Source: Acidobacteriota bacterium (GTDB taxonomy: Bacteria; Acidobacteriota; Terriglobia; Bryobacterales; Bryobacteraceae). Taken from it: 5,490 nucleotides of DNA. Of this stretch, positions 1 to 5,301 are shown in pieces. The notes below the pieces were generated by a model, which searched no databases, had not been told where the DNA came from, and saw nothing but the letters and a program-made list of their open reading frames with translations. The DNA lies in the NCBI GenBank assembly GCA_021788955.1, contig JAJYKC010000230.1, positions 1 through 5,490 of the forward strand. The letters are read 5' to 3'. How positions within the stretch are numbered: the stretch's first letter is position 1; each line of letters starts with the position of its first letter. Position numbers and translations under genes: made by a program.

Positions 1-1662
1 GCGGAGGTCGAGGTAGACCGTGTGGTCGGCGGCGTTGCTGAGGGCGCCGGGCGCCACGTACCACGGGCGGCGAGTCAGGTACTCGTACTGGCCGATGAAA
101 CTGAGGGCGCCGTAGCGCGGGTCTTTCCAGAACGTCTGGGTGATGCCAATCGTGCCTTCCTGGACGTTGCGATTCATCGCGTTGGATGAGCCAGGATAGC
201 CGTAACCCACGAGCTTGCCGTTGGTATCGACAGCCACATCCTTGCCGATGAAGATAGCGCCGTAGTAGCCCCACAGCATGGTGTTGGGACTGACCTGCGC
301 CTCGAAACCTTCGTTGAGACCGCTGGAGTGGAGGGGGCTAAGGCTGCCATTAGGACGCACTACCACGTCGGGCGCATTGCCGAACATATAGCGGCCGCCG
401 CCATCGCCGTAGAAGTTGTTGGAGATCAGGCGAAAGCCCTTGAAGAGCTCGAAATTGGCGTTGACGGAACCGCCTCCGCCGGTCGCGGTGAAGGTTTGAA
501 AAGTGTTGGGATTGGCGATTTTGAAATCGCGCTCGATGCCGGCGAATTCGAAGTGCAGGCGCTTGGAGGGATCGAAGGCGATCTTGGCGATGATGTCGGG
601 GTGGAGGTTGGGGGTGGAGAGGAAATTGGCGCTGCCGTTATCCAACTGGGCGCCGGCGACGGAGGTCAAACCTGCGGGGAGGACGATCTGCGGACCGCCG
701 CCATAGCCGCCCATGTACTGGTTAGGATTTTCCAGAGCGAGGCCCATGGCGATCTTGCCGGTGGGGTGATAGACGAAGCGGAAGCCCAGTTGGCGGGTCC
801 AGGTCAAGCCGATCAAGTAGTTGACATCCATCACCTGGCTGTAGAAGACGTCCTGGGGCAGGGGCGAGAGGCCGTAACGGTTGGGCGTGAGGAGACTCCA
901 GCTTTGGCCGGCGAGGAATTCGTACTTGTTCTTGCGCATGTCGATCCAATAAAGGCGGATGCGGGGGACGAAGGCGCCGTTAGTGACTCCGATGTTGTTG
1001 GCGGCGCTTTGGCCGAGGAAGTCGAATTCGTTATAGCCGATGAAGTGGGCGCCCTTCCAATCGCCATCGACCCGGAAGCCGAGGCGCGAGTTCTGGATAC
1101 TGAAGCGCGTTTCGCTGAGGTTGGAATTCAGGGTGTTGCCATAGGGGATGCTGCCGAAATTGCTGCCAATGCCGGAGCCGGCGTTGACGTTGCGCCAGAC
1201 GACGGTGGCATCCATAAAGCCGATGGGCTGGATGGTGATGTTGCCGAGTTGGATCTGGAGAGGAGCGTGCGTGCCCGGCGGGAGCATCTGCTGCGGGTCG
1301 GGAGCGGGCGTAGGAGCCGGAGCCGGCGATGGAGCCGGAGGATCGGGCGCGGCTGCGGCGGACGGAGAGGGCACGGGAGCCGCTGCGGCGATCGTCGCCG
1401 GCTGGGTCCTCAGCGCTTTCACGTCCGCATTGCCTTTTGCGCGATCGTGCAATTCCGCGCGGAGTTTCTCAATTTCGGCTTGTTGGGCGGCGAGTTGCTC
1501 TTTGAGTAGCTCGAAATCCGCCGCGGTGGGCATGGGAGCCGGTACGGGCGTGGGAGGCGGAGCGGGCGCGGCCGGGTCCGCAGCCGTCAAGCCGGCGTTG
1601 AAAAGCAGGATACCGCATAACAGCCAAGTCCCCCGGTTCAGGCGCGATAAGCGTTGCTGCAT
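1..1662 (-). CDS. Outer-membrane porin with periplasmic coiled coil, DcaP-like (3' end cut by window edge)
   Basis: The ATG at 1662 is preceded by GGAG at 1675-1672 with a 9-nt gap, a good ribosome binding site. The frame stays open for 554 codons to the left edge. Residues 1-27 form a signal peptide (basic MQQRLSRLNR, then a hydrophobic core, cleavage near LTA|AD). Residues 30-48 and 96-125 are Pro/Ala-rich linkers. Between them, about 49-80 is a heptad-like coiled coil (FELLKEQLAAQQAEIEKLRA). From about 135 on come alternating amphipathic strands with barrel-type loops, for example TRFSIQNSRLGFRVDGDWKG, FLAGQSWSLLTP and GLTWTRQLGFRFVY. A signal peptide, coiled coil and barrel in that order is the layout of DcaP-type trimeric porins, which pass small organic anions; the family name is a judgement from architecture. 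The last visible residues (VYLDLR) look like the final strand, so only a few residues are probably missing. The substrate cannot be read from the sequence. Confidence 0.88.
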   Translation of the reverse strand, partial: MQQRLSRLNRGTWLLCGILLFNAGLTAADPAAPAPPPTPVPAPMPTAADFELLKEQLAAQQAEIEKLRAELHDRAKGNADVKALRTQPATIAAAAPVPSPSAAAAPDPPAPSPAPAPTPAPDPQQMLPPGTHAPLQIQLGNITIQPIGFMDATVVWRNVNAGSGIGSNFGSIPYGNTLNSNLSETRFSIQNSRLGFRVDGDWKGAHFIGYNEFDFLGQSAANNIGVTNGAFVPRIRLYWIDMRKNKYEFLAGQSWSLLTPNRYGLSPLPQDVFYSQVMDVNYLIGLTWTRQLGFRFVYHPTGKIAMGLALENPNQYMGGYGGGPQIVLPAGLTSVAGAQLDNGSANFLSTPNLHPDIIAKIAFDPSKRLHFEFAGIERDFKIANPNTFQTFTATGGGGSVNANFELFKGFRLISNNFYGDGGGRYMFGNAPDVVVRPNGSLSPLHSSGLNEGFEAQVSPNTMLWGYYGAIFIGKDVAVDTNGKLVGYGYPGSSNAMNRNVQEGTIGITQTFWKDPRYGALSFIGQYEYLTRRPWYVAPGALSNAADHTVYLDLR

Positions 1663-1815
1663 TCAAACTTTCTCCAGTTGGATGTGAATTTGGCGAACCG
1701 CTATCAAGGCTACAGGCCGGCTGTTAAAAGCCGATGACAATTGTTTTGCCGTCCGTTGAAATTCGGGCGGTTATGTCTGGTTTTGACCCGGTTGGAGGGT
1801 TTCTTGCGGAAAGGC
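1663..1815. other. Intergenic leader of the porin gene, with small inverted repeats
   Basis: This 153-bp gap lies between the stop of the HMA-like gene and the porin start. It holds a hairpin-forming repeat at 1749-1770 (CCGTCCG, 8-nt loop, CGGGCGG; one central mismatch), a perfect ACAATTGT palindrome at 1737-1744, and a 5-bp stem at 1718-1733 (CGGCT, 6-nt loop, AGCCG). Read on the minus strand, the 1749-1770 hairpin lies about 45 nt past the stop of the upstream gene but is not followed by a T-run, so it is not a convincing intrinsic terminator. I see no sigma70 promoter with both boxes good. The porin promoter must lie here if the gene is transcribed separately. Confidence 0.45.
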
Positions 1816-2220
1816 TCAGAAATTCAACTGGAACCAGCGGATAAGGGGATTCTTAGAGGTGGGGTGCTTCATCTTCACCCAGCCGGGACCGGTTTCACGG
1901 ACCTGATCGGGGGGCAGCAATTGAATTTGTACGGGACCTGGCTTGTATCCGGCATCGACCACGACCTTCTGAATCTCCGCTTCGGTGACTGCGACGCCCG
2001 GTTTGAAGTCCAGGGTGATCTGGGACTTCTTGAGGTCGAACTTGGCGGCGTCGACGCCTGAGATGGAATAGAGCCGGACGGTGATATTGAAGAAGCCGCG
2101 CGGTGAAAAGACGCCATTCAAATGGGCGATGGCGCGCACTACCCGGGCGGAGGGCGGCTGGGCGTTCACCGCGACGGCGGCAAGGAGCAGCGCAGCGGGG
2201 AGGAGGAGGCGGGTGCGCAT
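1816..2220 (-). CDS. Small secreted protein with a cysteine-free HMA-like (ferredoxin-like) fold
   Basis: The protein has 134 residues. The ATG at 2220 shares its A with the TGA of the upstream gene (TGATG). It has a strong GGAGG at 2233-2229 with an 8-nt gap, so I prefer it over an upstream in-frame start at 2244. Residues 1-20 are a signal peptide (MRTRLLL..., cleavage VNA|QPP), which places the protein in the periplasm or outside. Residues 29-99 follow the beta-alpha-beta-beta-alpha-beta pattern of heavy-metal-associated domains: strand RAIAHLNG, a helix ending in ISGV, strands AAKFDL and QITLDFKPG, helix TEAEIQKVVVDAGY, strand GPVQIQ. The GV and AGY landmarks are typical of the HMA fold. 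The metal-binding CxxC is absent and the whole protein contains no cysteine, so classical soft-metal binding is unlikely. The C-terminal 35 residues match nothing I recognise. The fold call is by pattern only; the function is unknown. Confidence 0.82.
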   Translation of the reverse strand: MRTRLLLPAALLLAAVAVNAQPPSARVVRAIAHLNGVFSPRGFFNITVRLYSISGVDAAKFDLKKSQITLDFKPGVAVTEAEIQKVVVDAGYKPGPVQIQLLPPDQVRETGPGWVKMKHPTSKNPLIRWFQLNF

Positions 2221-3215
2221 CAGTAGGGCCTCCGGTGGTGCCAACCGGGGGCCGCAAGATAATACTCGAAGAACATGAACATCCCACAGCGCTCCTTCAT
2301 GCGGCCCACGCCCGGCAGCGACTGCATCACCGGCACCTGGGCCCCGATGCCGAACTGCCAGCGCAAGGTGGTGAATTCGAGGATGGCATCCTGTTTCAGC
2401 AGGTCTCCGCCGGAGGCGGGAGAGAGGGCTCCATTCAGGCGATCGGCGCTGTCGTGCACGTAGTTCGATTCGATGGAAAGCACGAGGAGCTTGGGCAGCC
2501 CTTCTTCGGGCATGCGCAGCGGCAAGATGCGGTATTCCACCTGTGCGTCGGCGCGGTACTCGTCGCCGGGGCTGATTCCCAGGCCGGTCAGGGGATTCTT
2601 GCGATAGGTGCTGTCCATGGCCATGCCCCAGAGCGCATTGTTGTAGCCCATGGTGACTCCGAAATACGGATCGACGGTGCCGGAGCCGGTCTGGAGGGGT
2701 TTGGGCAAATAGCCGTTCTCGCCTTCGAGGGCGTTCGCGCCGGTAGGGAAAAACGCGCCGACCAGCGGCGCAATGCGCAGTGTGGAACGAGGCTTGTCGA
2801 TTTTGAACAGGGTGTAGCGGATGAAAGCCAGCGTGTCACCCGCGCCCCCGGCGGTGACCTGCCGCGTGCCGGACGGCGTGAGGACCGGCATCGACTCGAA
2901 CCCCTGGTTGGCGGTGGCGAAGAGCGACCAGCGCGCGGTGAGGCCGTACCCCACGTTTACGGGGAACTGGATGCCGTAAGAGCCCAGGGTGGACAAAATC
3001 GGCTGAACGTTGAAGCGGATGAGGAGTTGGTCGCGTGCCACGGGCAGCGCGGTGACGAAAGTGGCGGGCGACGCGAAGGCGGCCGCAGTAGAAAAAAGAA
3101 GCCCCAGGAGCGCCGCCGGTGCGTGCTTGCGGGAGGCCCCGCGCCAAGGCGCGGGCCGGGCGGGGGCATGCGCACCCGAAGGGATTCCATAACTGGAGGC
3201 GCGATCGTTCTGCAT
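2220..3215 (-). CDS. Outer-membrane beta-barrel protein, MetA/phenol-degradation-type transporter family
   Basis: The protein has 331 residues. The hydrophobic core of a signal peptide is at about 33-47 (APAALLGLLFSTAAAFA, cleavage FA|SP at 48/49). It follows an unusually long n-region of some 32 residues rich in Pro, Arg and Ala. No in-frame ATG, GTG or TTG lies between the start at 3215 and this core, so the long form stands, although no clear ribosome binding site precedes it. The mature part is a string of barrel strands with landmarks of the putative MetA phenol-degradation family (PF13557-like): GDTLAFIRYTL (126-136), FPTG (156-159), TGSGTVDPYFG (176-186), GDEYRADAQVEYRI (217-230), SGGDLLKQDAILEF (268-281) and GIGAQVPVMQ (289-298). 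Members are annotated as transporters but their cargo is mostly unproven. It is coupled to the downstream secreted HMA-like gene by a one-base overlap, so the two probably act together in the envelope. Confidence 0.88.
   Translation of the reverse strand: MQNDRASSYGIPSGAHAPARPAPWRGASRKHAPAALLGLLFSTAAAFASPATFVTALPVARDQLLIRFNVQPILSTLGSYGIQFPVNVGYGLTARWSLFATANQGFESMPVLTPSGTRQVTAGGAGDTLAFIRYTLFKIDKPRSTLRIAPLVGAFFPTGANALEGENGYLPKPLQTGSGTVDPYFGVTMGYNNALWGMAMDSTYRKNPLTGLGISPGDEYRADAQVEYRILPLRMPEEGLPKLLVLSIESNYVHDSADRLNGALSPASGGDLLKQDAILEFTTLRWQFGIGAQVPVMQSLPGVGRMKERCGMFMFFEYYLAAPGWHHRRPY
2229..2233 (-). promoter_or_regulatory. Shine-Dalgarno GGAGG that fixes the HMA-like gene start
   Basis: CCTCC on the plus strand reads GGAGG on the minus strand. 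It lies 8 nt before the ATG at 2220, inside the last codons of the upstream barrel gene. Together with the TGATG overlap it indicates translational coupling of the two genes, and it decides between the start at 2220 and the upstream alternative at 2244. Confidence 0.8.
3138..3155. repeat. Perfect GC-only inverted repeat in the 5' coding region of the barrel gene
   Basis: CCCGCGCC and GGCGCGGG flank AA, giving an 8-bp, all-GC stem with almost no loop. It begins 60 nt downstream of the barrel gene start, inside the odd Pro/Arg-rich n-region before the signal peptide core. In mRNA it would form a very stable hairpin in the early coding region. It may be only a by-product of GC-rich codons. Confidence 0.5.
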
Positions 3216-3275
3216 GTGACTCGAAGCGTCCGTTACCCCACGCGGAAGGGAAGGACCTAATGAGACCTGAATTCC

Positions 3276-3304
3276 CTTTTACTGGGTTGCTGAGGAGCTC
3301 GCAA
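3276..3304 (-). promoter_or_regulatory. Possible sigma70-type promoter for the barrel/HMA-like pair
   Basis: On the minus strand TTGCGA (3304-3299) and TAAAAG (3281-3276) are separated by 17 nt, each matching its consensus at 4 of 6 positions. The site lies in the 121-bp gap between the kinase stop and the barrel gene start, an AT-richer stretch where a promoter is expected, and would give a leader of about 55 nt. It is weak evidence by consensus only. Confidence 0.25.
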
Positions 3305-3336
3305 ACACATTCTACTACACCCGGACCTGCGGGAAA

Positions 3337-4692
3337 TCAGGAGATGCGCGTGGGCGGGGGGCAAACGGGGAGGAGGACGCGGAAGGTGGAACCGCGGCCC
3401 AATTCACTTTCGACCTGCACTGTGGCGTTGATCTGTTGCAGGGCGTGGTTGACGATGGACAGGCCGAGGCCGGTGCCGCCCACCTGGCGGGAGCGGGCTC
3501 TATCGACGCGATAGAAGCGCTCGAAAATGCGCGAGAGGTCCTGGCTGGGGATGCCGATTCCGGTATCGGAAATTGCGATCTCGATTTGGCCATTGTGTAT
3601 CAGGGAGACGCGGATACGGACTTCGCCGTTGGGCTTATTGAACTTGACGGCGTTATCGATCAAATTGACGAGGGCCTGTTCGAGGCGGATGCGCTGGCCC
3701 CAGACGTAGGCTTCGGGAAAATCGGCGGCGAGGATGCGGATGCCGGTGACATGGGCGGCGGGTTCGACGGCGCGGATGGCGCTGTGGACGACGTCGCCGA
3801 CGGAGATGGGGCCGGCATCGGCGGGGGGCTTGCCCTCGTCGAGCTCGGAGAGGACCAGGAGGTCGGCGGCGATGTTGTTGAGACGGATGCCGTTGGCGAG
3901 GATGATCTCGACGAACTTGCGGCGGTTGGCCTGGTCTTCAAGGCCGCCATCGAGAAGGGTTTCGGCGTAGCCGCGGATGGTGGCGAGGGGGGTGCGGAAC
4001 TCGTGCGAGACGTTGGCGACGAAGTCGCGGCGCATGCGTTCGACCTTTTCGCTGGCGGTGAGGTCGTGGAGGATGGCGAGGGCGCCGCGGGAGGTGGCGC
4101 CGGCGAGGGGGGCAGCGTAGATTTCGAACGACGGGCTGTTGGGGAGCCCGAGGCGGTCGCGGCGGCGGATGGTGGTGCCGGATTCGATGACCTCTTTGAG
4201 GATGCGGAAGAGGACGGGCTCACGGACGACGCGGATGAGGGGGCCGCCGTCGACGACCTCGGGGTCGCCGACGGCGCGGACGAAGGCCTGGTTGCAGAAG
4301 GTGACGTTGAGCCTGGCATCGATGGCGATGACGCCTTCGGTCATGCTGGCGAGGATGGCTTCGCGGCGGGTGAGCTCGGTGCGGAGGCGGTGGACGAGGT
4401 CCTCGATTTTGGGGGCGATGGCGTGGAGGGCGAAGGCGAGCTCGCCGAGTTCGTCGTCGGTGTGGGCGAGGTGGGGCTGCACGACGCCGGGTTCGAGCAA
4501 CTGCTGGACGAAGACGGTGGCGTGGCGGACCTGGCGGGCGACGGAGCGGGCGAGGTGGAGAGCGAGGGCGATACCGGGCAAGGCGGCGAGGAGGGCCGTC
4601 CAGAGAGGGGCTTGGAACCCGAGGACGAGGGCGGGGGGGACGACAATGGCGAGAATGGAGGCGGCCGATTTGCGGCCGATGGAGCTGAACAT
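3337..4692 (-). CDS. PhoR-type membrane sensor histidine kinase (HAMP-like, PAS, HisKA, HATPase)
   Basis: From the ATG at 4692 the protein has 451 residues. Two hydrophobic segments at about 10-27 and 29-47 form a tight hairpin with almost no periplasmic loop. A HAMP-like linker covers about 47-106 and a PAS region about 106-216 (MTEGVIAIDARLNVTFCNQA ...ILHDLTASEKVERMRRDF). The HisKA H-box is FVANVSHEFRTPLATIRGY with phospho-acceptor His230. The HATPase shows the N-box NLIDNAVKF (Asn347), G1 DTGIGIP (376-382), F-box IFERFYRV (389-396) and G2 GGTGLGL (405-411), so all catalytic motifs are intact. It should autophosphorylate and pass phosphate to a response regulator, but none is adjacent; PhoR usually sits beside phoB. 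A GTG start at 4764 would add 24 residues that are only translated heptamer repeat plus spacer, so I reject it. No clear Shine-Dalgarno precedes 4692. Lack of a periplasmic domain suggests sensing in the membrane or cytoplasm. Confidence 0.95.
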   Translation of the reverse strand: MFSSIGRKSAASILAIVVPPALVLGFQAPLWTALLAALPGIALALHLARSVARQVRHATVFVQQLLEPGVVQPHLAHTDDELGELAFALHAIAPKIEDLVHRLRTELTRREAILASMTEGVIAIDARLNVTFCNQAFVRAVGDPEVVDGGPLIRVVREPVLFRILKEVIESGTTIRRRDRLGLPNSPSFEIYAAPLAGATSRGALAILHDLTASEKVERMRRDFVANVSHEFRTPLATIRGYAETLLDGGLEDQANRRKFVEIILANGIRLNNIAADLLVLSELDEGKPPADAGPISVGDVVHSAIRAVEPAAHVTGIRILAADFPEAYVWGQRIRLEQALVNLIDNAVKFNKPNGEVRIRVSLIHNGQIEIAISDTGIGIPSQDLSRIFERFYRVDRARSRQVGGTGLGLSIVNHALQQINATVQVESELGRGSTFRVLLPVCPPPTRIS

Positions 4693-4721
4693 TGCAGTTG
4701 GCAAGATCGTAGCATACGCAA

Positions 4722-4792
4722 GGAGTGAGGAGTCAGGAGTCAGGAGTGAGGAGTCAGGAGTCACGAGGCAGGAGTTGGGGAGTTAGGAGTCA
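4722..4792. repeat. Heptamer tandem repeat (GGAGTCA)n, ten units
   Basis: Ten units follow head to tail: GGAGTGA, GGAGTCA, GGAGTCA, GGAGTGA, GGAGTCA, GGAGTCA, CGAGGCA, GGAGTTG, one extra G at 4778, GGAGTTA and GGAGTCA. The first six make two identical 21-bp blocks (4722-4742 and 4743-4763), so the array has grown by duplication of triplets. The units nearest 4792 are more diverged. The last unit contains the TGA stop (minus strand) of the CIA30-type gene. The other end lies 29 bp before the kinase start. Short heptamer arrays of this kind are known from several bacterial phyla, notably as short tandemly repeated repetitive sequences in cyanobacteria. No role can be read from the sequence. Confidence 0.95.
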
Positions 4793-5275
4793 GTAGAGCG
4801 CGAGATTGTCTAGCTCTAACCAGGCGGCGGCGCCGGGGGGAGCGGAGATCTCGAAAACGAAAGCGCGCACGGCGCGCGGGTTCCATGCGGCGCCGGCGGA
4901 GGAACGCTGGAGGGCGGTGAAGGGGATTTTGATTTTGCGCCATTCCCCGGAAGCGGAGAAGGGCGAGGCGAAGGAATCTCCGGCGCGGCTGCCGTAGGTG
5001 GCGGCGAGCAGGCGGAAGACGCCTTCGCCGCGGGCCTCGAAGCGGAGGCCGCGATAGCGGGTGAGGTCGGCCAGTTCCACCGCGCCGGGCGTGAGCGGAA
5101 AATCGAGGCGGACGTAGGGGTGGGTTTTGGCGGCCATGCAGGCTTCGACCATGAGGGCGTGGTTGCGGCCTTTGCGCAGGATGGGGAGCCACATCATGCG
5201 GGAGCGGTCGGTACCGGGGTCGGTGCTGTTGACGCGGAGGGTGCCGAGGAGCGTGCGGCCGTCGGGGCGCCTCAA
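4790..5275 (-). CDS. CIA30-type (galactose-binding-like) domain protein, possibly an N-terminally truncated remnant
   Basis: The proposed TTG start at 5275 has GGAGG at 5290-5286 with a 10-nt gap and gives 161 residues. Most of the protein resembles the CIA30/CBM11-like jelly-roll domain: THPYVRLDFPLTP (51-63), DLTRYRGLRFEARGEG (70-85), GEWRKIKIPFTALQ (110-123), RAFVFEIS (137-144) and terminal WLELDNLALY. In bacteria such domains occur alone or as C-terminal additions to larger enzymes such as amidohydrolases (family knowledge). There is no signal peptide and no enzyme domain. The frame can be extended upstream to a TTG at 5425, but that part lies opposite the plus-strand glycosylase gene and has lost the high-GC3 bias: 57 of 63 codons from the TTG onward end in G or C. 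The gene may therefore be the surviving C-terminal domain of a longer protein rather than a complete gene. The stop codon is part of the heptamer array. Confidence 0.72.
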   Translation of the reverse strand: MRRPDGRTLLGTLRVNSTDPGTDRSRMMWLPILRKGRNHALMVEACMAAKTHPYVRLDFPLTPGAVELADLTRYRGLRFEARGEGVFRLLAATYGSRAGDSFASPFSASGEWRKIKIPFTALQRSSAGAAWNPRAVRAFVFEISAPPGAAAWLELDNLALY

Positions 5276-5278
5276 ATT

Positions 5279-5301
5279 GTGATAGCCTCCATCACGGCTA
5301 T
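5279..5301. repeat. Two overlapping small inverted repeats in the divergent gap
   Basis: GTGAT (5279-5283) pairs with ATCAC (5291-5295), and ATAGCC (5282-5287) pairs with GGCTAT (5296-5301). The two pairings share bases and exclude each other. The second covers the start codon of the plus-strand glycosylase gene, and both overlap the proposed GGAGG of the minus-strand gene. The stems are only 5 and 6 bp, so chance is possible. Confidence 0.35.
5286..5290 (-). promoter_or_regulatory. Possible Shine-Dalgarno for the TTG start of the CIA30-type gene
   Basis: CCTCC on the plus strand reads GGAGG on the minus strand, 10 nt before TTG 5275-5273. It supports the short form of the gene, but the spacing is at the long end and the site also lies inside the inverted repeats at 5279-5301. 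Confidence 0.4.

Noticed and set aside
328..1509. 393-codon plus-strand open frame opposite the porin gene
   Set aside because: Antisense shadow of high-GC codons. The minus frame has a signal peptide, ribosome site and barrel pattern, while the plus translation is low-complexity Gly/Ala/Asp/Glu without a recognisable domain.
1749..1770. Rho-independent terminator for the HMA-like gene
   Set aside because: The stem carries a central mismatch in the minus-strand transcript and is followed by CAAAACAATT rather than a U-run.
2221..2244. Longer start for the HMA-like protein (8 extra residues from 2244)
   Set aside because: The start at 2220 has an ideal GGAGG spacing and begins a standard signal peptide. 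The longer form would place MAPPEALL before it and has no ribosome site.
2103..3260. 385-codon plus-strand open frame opposite the barrel and HMA-like genes
   Set aside because: Arg/Gly-rich translation with no domain. It spans two real minus-strand genes and their coupling site.
3436..4728. 430-codon plus-strand open frame opposite the histidine kinase
   Set aside because: It is the mirror of the kinase frame, made of Asp/Gly/Glu/Ala/Val runs. The kinase has all catalytic motifs on the minus strand.
4693..4764. Kinase start at GTG 4764 (24 extra residues)
   Set aside because: The extra residues are a translation of the heptamer repeat (TPDSSLL twice) plus spacer and match nothing in the kinase family. 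The ATG at 4692 directly precedes the membrane hairpin.
4722..4792. CRISPR array
   Set aside because: The 7-bp units are directly contiguous with no spacers.
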